Origin: Palsa-739 sp035532535
GTDB lineage: Bacteria; Actinomycetota; Thermoleophilia; Gaiellales; Gaiellaceae
Assembly: GCA_035532535.1 (NCBI GenBank)
Contig: DATKQT010000011.1
Coordinates: forward strand, 1 to 36,157
Length of the DNA stretch: 36,157 bases
Direction: 5' to 3'
In this document: positions 7,193-14,938 of the stretch, piece by piece
How positions within the stretch are numbered: position 1 is the first letter of the stretch
Layout of the letters: every line of letters begins with the position of its first letter
Translations under genes and position numbers: made by a program
Notes under the pieces: model-generated
What the model was told of the DNA's origin: nothing
The model's database searches: none
Seen by the model: the letters and a program-made list of their open reading frames with translations, nothing else

Positions 7193-7909
7193 TCAGCTAC
7201 CGGGACGCCTGAAGCCGCCCGTGCAGGTTCCCTTCGTCTCGGGGGTGATCGCGACGTTCGTCGCCTTGACGGTGACGCCCTTGTCGGTGCTCGTCCCACG
7301 CACGAACGCGCACGTCTTCGCCGTGATCGCGGAAGCCGCGACCGTGATCGTTCGCGTGAGCGACGTCTTCGACGACACGGTGACCGTCGTGGTGCGCTTG
7401 GTCGATCGGAAGGTGGGCGTTCCCTTGACGGTCAGGGTCGACCCGCTCATCTTCGTCACCGACCCGAATGCGAACCCGAAGTTGGTGTTGCCGCCGAAGC
7501 CGCCCGGCGGGCGCCGGCTGCCCGTCGGGGGCGTCGTGCCGGGCGGCCGGTTGCCGCCCACGCGCCCACCCCGGGCAAAGCCGTTCGCGCACGAGCCCTT
7601 GACCGGTTGCGAGACCGTGATCCGCGTGGCCGCGACGACGCCCTGTGCGTTGCGCGCACCGGTCGCCATCACGCACGCGCCGACCTTCAGGCTCGACCTC
7701 GGCGCGGCTGCCTGCTCGGTGATCTTCGCCGAGCCTGCCGAGACGAGCGACTTGCCGGACGGGCTGAGTGTCGTCGTGATCGTGAACGTGGAGCCTTTGA
7801 CCGAGACGACCGGCCCGTACAGGGAGCCCTGCACGGGCGATGCCGCCGAGGCCACAGGAACGAGAACGAGCACGGCCGCCACCGCTGCAATGCCGCTACG
7901 AAGCATCAT
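7193..7909 (-). CDS. Secreted DUF5666-like protein with two repeat halves
   Basis: 238 residues. Signal peptide MLRSGIAAVAAVLVLVPVASA, then two copies of a small beta-rich module of the DUF5666 kind: YGPVVSVKGSTFTITTTL with GACVMATGARNAQGVVAATR, and FGSVTKMSGSTLTVKGTP with KTCAFVRGTSTDKGVTVKAT. Each ends in a conserved Cys-containing segment (VKGSCANGF, TKGTCTGGF). A Gly/Pro/Arg linker lies between. Start overlaps the upstream gene (ATGA at 7906-7909), so it is the last gene of the MacAB-like operon. Extracytoplasmic; role unknown, possibly a small-molecule or ion binding accessory to the transporter. Confidence 0.8.
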   Translation of the reverse strand: MMLRSGIAAVAAVLVLVPVASAASPVQGSLYGPVVSVKGSTFTITTTLSPSGKSLVSAGSAKITEQAAAPRSSLKVGACVMATGARNAQGVVAATRITVSQPVKGSCANGFARGGRVGGNRPPGTTPPTGSRRPPGGFGGNTNFGFAFGSVTKMSGSTLTVKGTPTFRSTKRTTTVTVSSKTSLTRTITVAASAITAKTCAFVRGTSTDKGVTVKATNVAITPETKGTCTGGFRRPGS

Positions 7910-8550
7910 CCACCTCCGTTCGAGCTGCTACCCCCGCCGAAGCCGGTGGCGCCGCCGTTGCTGTTGCTGTTGCCGCTCCCGGTGCCGCCGAACCCGGTCG
8001 CCCCGCCGTTTCCACCGCCGAAGCCGCCAAACCCGCCGGCTCCTCCGAGGGAGATCGAGCTCGCGGCCACCGTGCCGTTCTTCTGCGTCGTGCCGCGCAC
8101 GACGACCGAGTCACCGGGCCGAACGTTCTTCACCGTCCCCGAGACCGTCCTCGTCACCTGCGAGGCGGCCGACGTCGTCACCTTGATCGTGTTGCCGCTC
8201 GTGTCGGTGATGTAGAGAGTCGAGCCCTTGATCACCGTGACGGTGCCGATGGTCGCGCCGCCGCCGATGCCTCCGGCACCACGGCCGCCGCCGGTGCGAA
8301 AGCGGGACGCGAATGCCGCTGCCCCCGTTCCTCCCCCGGTTCGCGTGGACGGGGTCGAGCTCGAGCCGAGATGCTTCTGTGCCTCGGCGCCGCCGATGAA
8401 CGCGCCGGCTCCGACGATGGCGACGGCGAGCGTGAGCGTGACGCGCGGCATCTTGCGCCGGCGGGAGATCGCGAGCGCCTCGAGCTCGGCCGCGACGTCG
8501 TCCTCCGGCTCGTCGTCGGGCACCGGCAGGCTGGTGTCGATTGTGCTCAT
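7906..8550 (-). CDS. Membrane-anchored DUF5666-like protein with glycine-rich tail
   Basis: 214 residues. A cytoplasmic acidic N-terminus (DDEPEDDVAAELEALAISRRRK), one membrane anchor (VTLTLAVAIVGAGAFIGGAEA), a Ser/Thr/Gly linker, one DUF5666-type module (TIGTVTVIKGSTLYITDTSG ... SVVVRGTTQKNGTVAASSI), and about 60 residues of Gly/Asn/Ser low complexity rich in GFGG. It lies 9 bp after the permease gene with a GGAG ribosome site, and its stop overlaps the next gene. The outside-facing domain matches the two halves of its neighbour, suggesting duplication. Function unassigned; predicted part of the export complex. Confidence 0.75.
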   Translation of the reverse strand: MSTIDTSLPVPDDEPEDDVAAELEALAISRRRKMPRVTLTLAVAIVGAGAFIGGAEAQKHLGSSSTPSTRTGGGTGAAAFASRFRTGGGRGAGGIGGGATIGTVTVIKGSTLYITDTSGNTIKVTTSAASQVTRTVSGTVKNVRPGDSVVVRGTTQKNGTVAASSISLGGAGGFGGFGGGNGGATGFGGTGSGNSNSNGGATGFGGGSSSNGGG

Positions 8551-8559
8551 TCCATGCTC

Positions 8560-9774
8560 CTATTCGTAACGCAGTGCTTCGATGGGTCTCAGGGCCGCTG
8601 CGCGATTGGCGGGATAGATGCCGAAGAAGAGCCCGACCGCGACACCCACGCCGAGTGCAAGCAGCACCGAGTACAGCTGCACGACAGGTTGGACTCCGAC
8701 GATCTTGAAGAAGCTTCCGACCAGTCCGGCGGCGACGCCGACGACACCGCCGCAAATCGAGAGCAGCACGGCCTCGGTGAGGAACTGGCCCAGGATGTCG
8801 CCGCGGCGCGCGCCGAGCGCTTTGCGGATCCCGATCTCACGAGTGCGTTCCGTGACGGTGACGAGCATGATGTTCATCACGCCGATCCCGCCGACGAGCA
8901 GCGAGATGGCGGCCACCGCCGCGAGCAGCACCGTGAACACATGGTTCGTCGACGCGGTCGTTTGCAGGAGCGACGCCTGGTTCAGCACGCGGAAGTTCGC
9001 CGTGCCGTTGGACGAGTGGTTCGGCGTGAGGATGTCGGTCGCCTCCGCTTCGGCTGCATTCACCTGGCCGGAGGACTTCGCCTCCACGATGATCTGGCTG
9101 AGCCCGCCCGTGACGCCGGTGATGAGGTCCTGCGTCGTCGTCAGCGGCGCGATGGCGATGTCGTCCTGGTCCTGGATGCCGTTCGAGCCTTTGGGCGTGA
9201 GGACGCCGATGACCTGGAAGCCGATGCCGTTCAGCTTGATCGTCTGCCCGAGCGGGTTCTGGCTTCCGAAGACGTTCTCGACCACCGTTTGCCCGAGGAC
9301 GACGACCCGGGCGTGCTGCGCCTCCTCCTGCGCCGTGATGAACGTCCCGGCTTCGACCGGGGACTTGCGCGCTTCCTCGTACGACGGCGTCGTGCCGACG
9401 AACTGGCTCGGCGAGTAGCTCGCAGATCCGAAGGTGGCGGTGACGCTCCCGTTCACGACCGGTGTCACCGACTTGATGTCCGGAGCCGCGTTCTGATCCT
9501 CGAGCGCCTTGACGTCCTTCGTCGTGAACTGCGTAAACGAGCTTTGTGCGCCGCCCGAGCCGCGGCCGAAGCTGAACCCCGGCATGATCGAGACGACATT
9601 CGTCCCGAGCGCCTCGATGCGCTGCTGCACCGCGGCAGAGGACCCGTTGCCGACGGCGACGAGGATGATGACGGCAGCGACCCCGATCGTGATCCCGAGC
9701 ATGGTCAGCAACGAGCGCAACCTGTTCGCAAGCACACCTTGCACCGCCATCCGGAGTGCCTCCGCAGCGGTCAC
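8560..9774 (-). CDS. MacB-like ABC transporter permease (FtsX family)
   Basis: 404 residues. One N-terminal membrane helix (LLTMLGITIGVAAVIILVAV), a large extracytoplasmic MacB_PCD domain (~residues 45-280), then three C-terminal helices typical of FtsX/MacB (starting HVFTVLLAAVAAISLLVGGI, with the conserved VTERTREIGIRKALGARRGDI cytoplasmic segment, ending FFGIYPANRAAALRPIEALR). Unlike E. coli MacB the ATPase is a separate protein, encoded immediately upstream with a GTGA overlap that defines the GTG start at 9774. Type VII ABC systems of this kind transmit force across the membrane rather than forming a channel. Cargo unknown. Confidence 0.92.
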   Translation of the reverse strand: MTAAEALRMAVQGVLANRLRSLLTMLGITIGVAAVIILVAVGNGSSAAVQQRIEALGTNVVSIMPGFSFGRGSGGAQSSFTQFTTKDVKALEDQNAAPDIKSVTPVVNGSVTATFGSASYSPSQFVGTTPSYEEARKSPVEAGTFITAQEEAQHARVVVLGQTVVENVFGSQNPLGQTIKLNGIGFQVIGVLTPKGSNGIQDQDDIAIAPLTTTQDLITGVTGGLSQIIVEAKSSGQVNAAEAEATDILTPNHSSNGTANFRVLNQASLLQTTASTNHVFTVLLAAVAAISLLVGGIGVMNIMLVTVTERTREIGIRKALGARRGDILGQFLTEAVLLSICGGVVGVAAGLVGSFFKIVGVQPVVQLYSVLLALGVGVAVGLFFGIYPANRAAALRPIEALRYE

Positions 9775-10487
9775 GCGCTCATCACCGCCGTCCTGGCCTC
9801 GTCGGACTCGATGAGGCCGTCCGCGATGTGGACGACGCGCTTCGCATACGCGGCGACGTCGGGCTCGTGCGTGATCATCACGATCGTCCTGCCGCTCGCG
9901 TTCAGCCGGGCGAAGATCTGCATGACCTCTGCGCTCGCTGCGCTGTCGAGGTTGCCGGTCGGCTCGTCCGCGAGCACGATCGCAGGTTCGGTGACGATCG
10001 CGCGCGCGATCGCGACGCGCTGCTGCTGCCCGCCGGAGAGCTCCGAGGGCACGTGGTGCATGCGGTCGGCGACGCCGACGGCCGCCAGGGCGTCCTCGGC
10101 ACGCCGCTTGCGTTCCGCCTTCGGCAACCGCGCGTAGATGAGCGGCAGCTCGACGTTGCGCAAGGCGCTCGTGCGCGGGATGAGGTTGTAGGCCTGGAAG
10201 ACGAAGCCGATCTTCCGGTTGCGGACGAACGCAAGCTCGAACTCGTCGAGGCGGCTGACGTCGAGCCCTTCGAGGAGATACCGCCCCTCGGTCGGGACGT
10301 CGAGGCAGCCGATGAGGTTCATGAGCGTCGACTTCCCGCTGCCGGACGCACCCATCACGGCGACGAAGTCGCCGCGCTCGACGCGCAAGTCGATGCCGCG
10401 CAACGCATGCACGGCGATGTCGCCGGTGCCGTACGTCTTGGTGACGCGCTCGAGGACGAGCGTAGCGCGGCGGCGCGGCCGGCTCAT
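9771..10487 (-). CDS. ABC transporter ATP-binding protein (MacB/LolD type)
   Basis: 238 residues. Walker A GASGSGKST, Q-loop FQAYNLIPRTSA, signature LSGGQQQRVAIARAI, Walker B AIVLADEPTGNLD and H-loop MITHEPDVA are all intact. The GNLDS motif after Walker B and the LIPRTSALRNVELPL region place it with the LolD/MacB/FtsE group of mechanotransmission ATPases. Overlaps the adaptor gene upstream by ATGA and the permease downstream by GTGA, so all three are coupled. Confidence 0.95.
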   Translation of the reverse strand: MSRPRRRATLVLERVTKTYGTGDIAVHALRGIDLRVERGDFVAVMGASGSGKSTLMNLIGCLDVPTEGRYLLEGLDVSRLDEFELAFVRNRKIGFVFQAYNLIPRTSALRNVELPLIYARLPKAERKRRAEDALAAVGVADRMHHVPSELSGGQQQRVAIARAIVTEPAIVLADEPTGNLDSAASAEVMQIFARLNASGRTIVMITHEPDVAAYAKRVVHIADGLIESDEARTAVMSA

Positions 10488-12424
10488 CCGCCGAATCCAC
10501 CGCCGAAGAAGGCAGCGCCGCCCCCGCGGCGGCCGCCGGCACCGGTTGTCGAGCCCGTACCAGTCGTGCCGAGCCCCGTGCTGCCGGTCGTGGCGAAAGA
10601 CACGGAGGGGAGCACTACGCTCTCGTTCGCCTTCAGGCCGCTGAGGATGGCCGTGGAGGAGTCGCCCTGGAGGCCGGCGACGACGGGCACGCTCACCTGC
10701 TTGCCCGCCTCGAGGACGGTAACGGTCGCGTTGGCGCCGCTTCCGCGCACGGCCGCCGTGGGGACGTGGAGGACGTTGTCGGCCTCGCCGACGACGACGT
10801 CGACGTTCCCCGTCATGCCGGACTTCAGGCCGGGCTCACTGCGATCGAGCGCGAACGTGACGTTGTAGGTGACGACGCCGGACGAGGACGTCGCCGTGCC
10901 GTCGATCGCGATGATGTGCGCGGCGAGCTCGACCGTCGGCAACGCGTCGACGGTGACGGTGGCCGGCTGGCCGACGCGGAGCTTCGCCGTGTCCGTCTCC
11001 GCGAAGCCCGCAACCAGCTGCATGCCGTTGATGCCGGTGAGCGTGACGAGGCCCGTCGACGAGCCACCGCCCGAGGAGCCGGTGGCCGACGACGAGCTCG
11101 AGACGGCGGAATTGCCGCCGCCCGACTCCGCCGTGCCGACGGTGCCGTTGACGGATGCGACCGTCCCGGCGATCGGCGCCTCGAGCGCCGTGTCGTCAAC
11201 AGTCTTCTGCGCGTTCGTCAGCGCAACCTGCGCATTCACGACCGACGCCCTTGCGCCGGCGAGCGCTGCAGCGGTCGGCGGAGCCTGCTTCGTCGCCACC
11301 GAGGCGCGCGCGCTCGTCAGCGCGAGCTCCGCGGCAGCGAGAGTCTGCACATCGCGCGCGATGGTGCCCGACGCACTCAGCCTCGCGCTCGCGACCGACT
11401 GGCGGTCCGCCGCGATCTTCGCCTCGTCGGCGAGGATCGCCTTGGCATCATTCTGGAGCGCCGTCAGCGCGCTCTGGTCAGCGCTGACCTTCGAATTGTC
11501 CTGAGAGATGGTGTAGCTGTCGGCGTTCTGCGTCTTCGACAGCGCGGTCAGGCTCGACTGGTCGGACTCGACGGCCGATCTGTCGTTCGCGACGGCTGCC
11601 GTGTATTGCGCAATGGCGGCGTTGTTGTGGGCCGTCGTCGCGGCCGTCAGGCTTGCCTGGTCGGCGGAGAGCTGGTTGTTGTCGGCGTTCTGCTGCGCCT
11701 GCAAGTCGAACTGATGTTGTGAATCGGATTGCTGCTTTGTCTGGTCGGCCGCGAGCTGGGCCTGATCGGCCGTGATTGCCGCCTGCGCCGCCGCCTCGGT
11801 CGGATACGTCGCCTCGTCCTTCGTCCGCTGGTAGAGATCGACCTTCTCCTGGCCCTGGTCGGCGCGAAGCGCATTCGTCGGCTGCGTCAGAGAGGAGGCG
11901 GACTGCTTCCTGTCCTGAAGCTGCGTCGCCTTCGCGTTCGCGAGCGACTGCTTCGCCTGCGTGATCGAGAGCGCATCCTGTTTGCGCTGCAGCGCGGTCT
12001 CACCGGTGAGCGTCTGCTCGTACTGCGCCTCCGCGGTTGCAAGCGAGGCCTGCGCCTGCTGCAGGCCCTGCTGCGCAGTCGTGGAGTCGATGCGACCGAG
12101 GATCTGTCCCTGCTGGACGCGCTGGCCGGGCTTGACGGCGATCGAGGTGATCGTCCCCGCGCCCGTGAATCCGACGTTCAGCTCCTTCGCGGCCTGAAGG
12201 GTGCCGGTCGCCGAGGTGGTCGAGAGGACGACGCCGCGCGTCACCGTCGCCGTGCGCACGGCGGCTGCCGGGGTGCTCGTCCCGGCGACGACGAAGTAGG
12301 AACCGATGCCCGCACCGACCAGCGCTGCGCCCAGGACCCCGTTCAGGAGGCCGAGGCTGCGGAGCCCACGCGGGATGGCCCTCCGGCCGCGGACGGCTGG
12401 CAATCGGCTGGTGATGACGTTCAT
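10484..12424 (-). CDS. MacA/HlyD-like efflux adaptor with unusually long coiled-coil hairpin
   Basis: 646 residues, far longer than the ~370 of E. coli MacA. An N-terminal membrane anchor (LLNGVLGAALVGAGIGSYFV), first half-lipoyl (VGFTGAGTITSIAVKPGQRV), then ~295 residues (about 116-411) of Gln/Ala/Asp-rich coiled coil with recurring ADQ-x-x-L units, second half-lipoyl (LEAPIAGTVASVNGTV), beta-barrel, membrane-proximal domain, and a C-terminal Gly-rich tail (GGRRGGGAAFFGGGFGG). The start at 12424 is set by AAGGAG 7-8 bases upstream. It is the first gene of the five-gene operon. In diderm bacteria the hairpin reaches an outer-membrane channel; no such partner is encoded here, so the length is notable. 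Confidence 0.9.
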   Translation of the reverse strand: MNVITSRLPAVRGRRAIPRGLRSLGLLNGVLGAALVGAGIGSYFVVAGTSTPAAAVRTATVTRGVVLSTTSATGTLQAAKELNVGFTGAGTITSIAVKPGQRVQQGQILGRIDSTTAQQGLQQAQASLATAEAQYEQTLTGETALQRKQDALSITQAKQSLANAKATQLQDRKQSASSLTQPTNALRADQGQEKVDLYQRTKDEATYPTEAAAQAAITADQAQLAADQTKQQSDSQHQFDLQAQQNADNNQLSADQASLTAATTAHNNAAIAQYTAAVANDRSAVESDQSSLTALSKTQNADSYTISQDNSKVSADQSALTALQNDAKAILADEAKIAADRQSVASARLSASGTIARDVQTLAAAELALTSARASVATKQAPPTAAALAGARASVVNAQVALTNAQKTVDDTALEAPIAGTVASVNGTVGTAESGGGNSAVSSSSSATGSSGGGSSTGLVTLTGINGMQLVAGFAETDTAKLRVGQPATVTVDALPTVELAAHIIAIDGTATSSSGVVTYNVTFALDRSEPGLKSGMTGNVDVVVGEADNVLHVPTAAVRGSGANATVTVLEAGKQVSVPVVAGLQGDSSTAILSGLKANESVVLPSVSFATTGSTGLGTTGTGSTTGAGGRRGGGAAFFGGGFGG

Positions 12425-12508
12425 CGCGTGCTCCTTCGTGGGGACGAGTTCACCCCGGACGGTGCACCAGGCGCGTATGAACGAGATGAGAACCCCGGCC
12501 GGGCCGCA

Positions 12509-12538
12509 ATTATTAGAAACTCCTGAATCCGTTCTTAA
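12509..12538 (-). promoter_or_regulatory. Probable promoter of the MacAB-like operon
   Basis: On the minus strand TTAAGA and AATAAT are separated by 18 bases in an AT-rich patch unlike the surroundings. Transcription would start near 12500, leaving a leader of about 75 bases with a good ribosome site, unlike most genes in this window. Confidence 0.5.
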
Positions 12539-12560
12539 TCGCGTCTGGTGGTGTCTATCC

Positions 12561-13691
12561 ATGCGGGACAGCTCGTTCCTCTACCTCCTCTCGAGCACGG
12601 GCCGACCCCGGGATCTCGCGATCAAGCTCGCACGCCTCTATCAGCGCGACCGGTGGCGGTTCTCCCCGCGCCGTCTCGACCGGCTCGTGGACACGGTGCC
12701 GCTCGACCGGCCGGTCTTCCTGCTCGGCGTGGCCGGCTGCGGCGGGACGCTGATCGGCCGCTCACTGCGACGCAACCCGAGCGTCGTGTCGATGTCCGGG
12801 GCCTCCGACGCCTGGACCGGCATCGACGAGCTGGGCGTCGTGCGGAACCGCATGCCGTCGCTGCCGCAATCTCTGTGGGGCAACAAGCACCGCGTCGACA
12901 TCGACCATCCTCTCCAGGGGACGACGCACTTCTTCGCCTCGGACGATCTGCTCCCGGCCTACCGCAAGACCGAGCGGGATGCGAGCGCCGAGGACACTCG
13001 CCGGCTCGCGCGCGTTCTCCGCGAGCATGTCGCCGTCTATGCGCACGATCCCGGTCGCGCCCGCTTCCTGGACAAGACGCACACGAACACGGTGAAGGTG
13101 CCCCTGCTCGCCGAGCTTCTGGCGGCGCACGACCCGCATTTCGTCCTCGTCATCCGCAGCCCGTACGCGTGCTGCCCGTGGCTCGTCCGCAAGAAGCCGC
13201 CGTCGTTCCGCGTGCCGGTCACGTGGGAGCGCCGGCTGGAGCTCGCTGCGGAGCATTGGGCGAACGCGTACGGGACCGCGCTCGATGACGCGAAGCGCGT
13301 GGCGAACGTCACCGTGATGCGCTTCGAAGATTGGGTCTCGGACCCCGGGGCCGGCACGCGAAGCCTCTGCGCGGCGCTCGGCCTCGACTTCGACGAGGCG
13401 ATGGTCCCGCGCAGCGGCCAGCGCCTCCCCTTCGCGACGCTCCCGAGCGACCGCAAGTGGTATCCGATCTACCGGGACTCGAGGGCGGACGGGCTCACTC
13501 CGTCCGACATCGCGATCATCGAGCGGCGCTGCGGCGAGCTCGCCGGCCGCCTCGGCTACTCGTCGCCCGGTGATGGCGCTCGAGCAAGCAGCACGGAGTC
13601 TGCGAGCCCGTATTCAACCGCCTCCTCCGGAGAGAGGAACCGATCGCGGTCGATGTCGACCGTGACCTGCTCGACGTCCTTGCCGGAGTGA
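12561..13691 (+). CDS. Sulfotransferase family protein
   Basis: 376 residues. PAPS-dependent sulfotransferase fold: the 5'-phosphosulfate loop VFLLGVAGCGGTLIGRSL, a central DKTHTNTVKVPLLAELL segment, the 3'-phosphate strand HFVLVIRSPYACCPWLV, and the later VMRFEDWVSDPGAGTRSLC motif common to bacterial sulfotransferase_3-type proteins. Acceptor unknown; surface glycan or lipid is a usual choice. The domain ends near LAGRLGYSS; the last ~45 residues (Ser/Arg-rich) lie in the antisense of clpP and have no family character, implying loss of the native stop and run-on into the convergent gene. No ribosome site or leaderless -10 box is evident, so the start is moderate confidence. Confidence 0.85.
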   Translation: MRDSSFLYLLSSTGRPRDLAIKLARLYQRDRWRFSPRRLDRLVDTVPLDRPVFLLGVAGCGGTLIGRSLRRNPSVVSMSGASDAWTGIDELGVVRNRMPSLPQSLWGNKHRVDIDHPLQGTTHFFASDDLLPAYRKTERDASAEDTRRLARVLREHVAVYAHDPGRARFLDKTHTNTVKVPLLAELLAAHDPHFVLVIRSPYACCPWLVRKKPPSFRVPVTWERRLELAAEHWANAYGTALDDAKRVANVTVMRFEDWVSDPGAGTRSLCAALGLDFDEAMVPRSGQRLPFATLPSDRKWYPIYRDSRADGLTPSDIAIIERRCGELAGRLGYSSPGDGARASSTESASPYSTASSGERNRSRSMSTVTCSTSLPE

Positions 13692-14161
13692 CGCGCAATG
13701 ATCTCCGCGTACTTGCGCGTGATCGCGAGGATCTCGCGCGCGGCGATCTGGATGTCGGCCGGCGTGCCACGGAAGCCGCCCGACCCCTGATGGATCATCA
13801 CCTTCGCGTTCGGGAGCACGTGGCGCTTACCGGCTGCACCCGAGGCGAGCACGAGCGCGCCGGCGGACATCGCCATGCCGATGCCGTACGTACAGACGTC
13901 GGGCTTGACGAACTGCATCGCGTCATAGATGGCGAATCCCGCATACGCATCGCCGCCGGGCGAGTTGACGTACAGGTGGATGTCCGCGTCCGGATCCTCC
14001 GCTTCGAGGAAGAGGAGCTGCGCGACGATGAGGTTCGCGGACTGCTCGTCGACCTGCGTCCCGAGGAAGACGATGCGCTCCCGCAGGAGGCGCGAGAAGA
14101 TGTCGAACGACCGCTCGAAGCGCCCATCCGACTCCACCACCATTGGCACGAGGGTGCTCAC
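13556..14161 (-). CDS. clpP: ATP-dependent Clp protease proteolytic subunit (ClpP paralogue)
   Basis: 201 residues from GTG 14161. Serine peptidase forming the ClpP barrel with a Clp ATPase. Catalytic Ser99 (GMAMSAGA), His124 (MIHQ) and Asp171 (DIDRDRF) are in place; N-terminal FERSFDIFSRLLRERIVFLG and NSPGGDAYAGFAIYD are typical. Odd points: MIHQP-L-GG of most ClpPs reads MIHQGSGG, and SMG after the Ser reads SAG. It stands alone, without clpX or tig, so it is probably an extra copy. Start: TATTAT ends 7 bases before GTG 14161; ATG 14143 and TTG 14179 are in-frame alternatives. It overlaps the convergent sulfotransferase by 136 bp. Confidence 0.93.
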   Translation of the reverse strand: MSTLVPMVVESDGRFERSFDIFSRLLRERIVFLGTQVDEQSANLIVAQLLFLEAEDPDADIHLYVNSPGGDAYAGFAIYDAMQFVKPDVCTYGIGMAMSAGALVLASGAAGKRHVLPNAKVMIHQGSGGFRGTPADIQIAAREILAITRKYAEIIARHSGKDVEQVTVDIDRDRFLSPEEAVEYGLADSVLLARAPSPGDE

Positions 14162-14164
14162 GGT

Positions 14165-14177
14165 GCGTATAATACGC
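14165..14177. promoter_or_regulatory. Palindromic -10 region shared by clpP and the SRPBCC gene
   Basis: GCGTAT-A-ATACGC is a perfect palindrome with a one-base centre. It contains TATAAT for the plus strand (14168-14173, 8 bases before GTG 14182, with TTGGCA 19 bases further upstream) and TATTAT for the minus strand (7 bases before GTG 14161). It could equally be an operator for the ArsR protein encoded at 14594. Confidence 0.6.
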
Positions 14178-14181
14178 AACC

Positions 14182-14535
14182 GTGGGGTTGCACATCGAGA
14201 GAGACGTCCTCTTCCCGGCCGAGCCAGACGAGGTCTGGGAGGCGCTGACCGATCCGGAGCGGCTCGAGGAGTGGTTCGCGACCGAGGTCGAGCTCGATCC
14301 CCGACCGGGCGGCGAGGGCGTCTTCCGCTGGGGCGATGGCGAGGAGCGGCGGGCCGTCGTGCGCGAGGCCGAGCCGGACGAGCGCCTCGTGCTCGACTGG
14401 GACGACGGCGGAGAGGTCGTCCTCGAGCTGGAGGAGGTCGAGGACGGCACGATCCTGCACGTCACCGAGACGTCGCCGGACTTCGGCACGGCGCTCGAGC
14501 TGCACGCGCTCGCGTGGGCATCCGTTCGTCCGTGA
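14182..14535 (+). CDS. SRPBCC/AHSA1 domain protein
   Basis: 117 residues with the START/Bet v 1-like AHSA1 pattern: IERDVLFPAEPDEVWEALTD, PERLEEWFATEVELDPRPGG, GVFRWGDGEERRAVVREAEP, LELEEVEDGTILHVTETSP, and a final helix. Such proteins bind a hydrophobic ligand or act as Hsp90 ATPase activator homologues and are very often encoded with an ArsR regulator, as here. The GTG start sits 8 bases after TATAAT, so the message is probably leaderless; a GCAACC/GGTTGC inverted repeat (14176-14191) spans the start codon. Strongly acidic. Ligand unknown. Confidence 0.88.
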   Translation: MGLHIERDVLFPAEPDEVWEALTDPERLEEWFATEVELDPRPGGEGVFRWGDGEERRAVVREAEPDERLVLDWDDGGEVVLELEEVEDGTILHVTETSPDFGTALELHALAWASVRP

Positions 14536-14546
14536 GGTTCGCCGAA

Positions 14547-14602
14547 GCCAGGCACGCTGGCGCAGGCGAAAGGACGGCGGGGGTGAGAGTCTCGTGCCTG
14601 GC
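14547..14602 (+). repeat. Inverted repeat enclosing the ArsR ribosome site and start codon
   Basis: GCCAGGCACG (14547-14556) is matched exactly by CGTGCCTGGC (14593-14602) across a 36-base loop. The right arm contains the GTG start of the ArsR gene and the loop holds its GGGGGTGAG ribosome site, so the folded RNA could restrain ArsR translation. Confidence 0.5.
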
Positions 14603-14938
14603 ACAGGAGAGATAGGAACCGTCTTCGACGCGCTCGGAGATCCGGGGCGGCGCGCGCTCGTCGCCTCCGTGGCGGACCGCGGCACCGCGACGGCCACCGA
14701 GCTGGCGGCCGAGCTGCCGGTGACACGGCAGGCGGTGGCGAAGCAGCTCGGCGCGCTCGCCGACGCCGGCCTTCTGCGCGCCACGCGCGTCGGGCGGGAA
14801 ACGCGCTATGCGGTGACGCCTCAGCCGCTCGGCGACGCGGCCGCCTGGCTCGTCGAGATCGGCGGGCACTGGGATGAGCGCCTCGCCGCGCTCGGACGTT
14901 CTGTCGCTAGGGCCCGAGCCGCTCGACCACCCAGGTAG
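14594..14938 (+). CDS. ArsR family winged-helix regulator
   Basis: 114 residues. VFDALGDPGRRALVASVADR, the helix-turn-helix TATELAAELPVTRQAVAKQLGA and the wing GLLRATRVGRETRYAVTPQP are standard ArsR/SmtB; no metal-binding Cys pair is seen, so it is of the non-metal group that pairs with SRPBCC proteins. GTG start chosen for the ribosome site GGGGGTGAG about 8 bases upstream. It ends 32 bp inside the convergent pdxH. Likely represses its own operon, perhaps through the palindrome at 14165-14177. Confidence 0.88.
   Translation: MPGTGEIGTVFDALGDPGRRALVASVADRGTATATELAAELPVTRQAVAKQLGALADAGLLRATRVGRETRYAVTPQPLGDAAAWLVEIGGHWDERLAALGRSVARARAARPPR

Noticed and set aside
6689..8215. Long plus-strand open frame opposite the FAD oxidase and DUF5666-like genes
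   Set aside because: Low-information Arg/Asp/Pro translation; the opposite strand has clear domains and start signals.
7840..10137. Very long plus-strand open frame opposite the permease and ATPase
   Set aside because: Antisense of intact ABC transporter genes; no motif, no start signal.
11150..12050. Possible nucleotide tandem repeat in the adaptor coiled-coil region
   Set aside because: The repetition is at the protein level (degenerate Ala/Asp/Gln heptad-like units) and is not kept as a DNA repeat.
14162..14179. TTG start of clpP at 14179
   Set aside because: It would place the start upstream of the minus-strand -10 box; GTG 14161 fits the box spacing.
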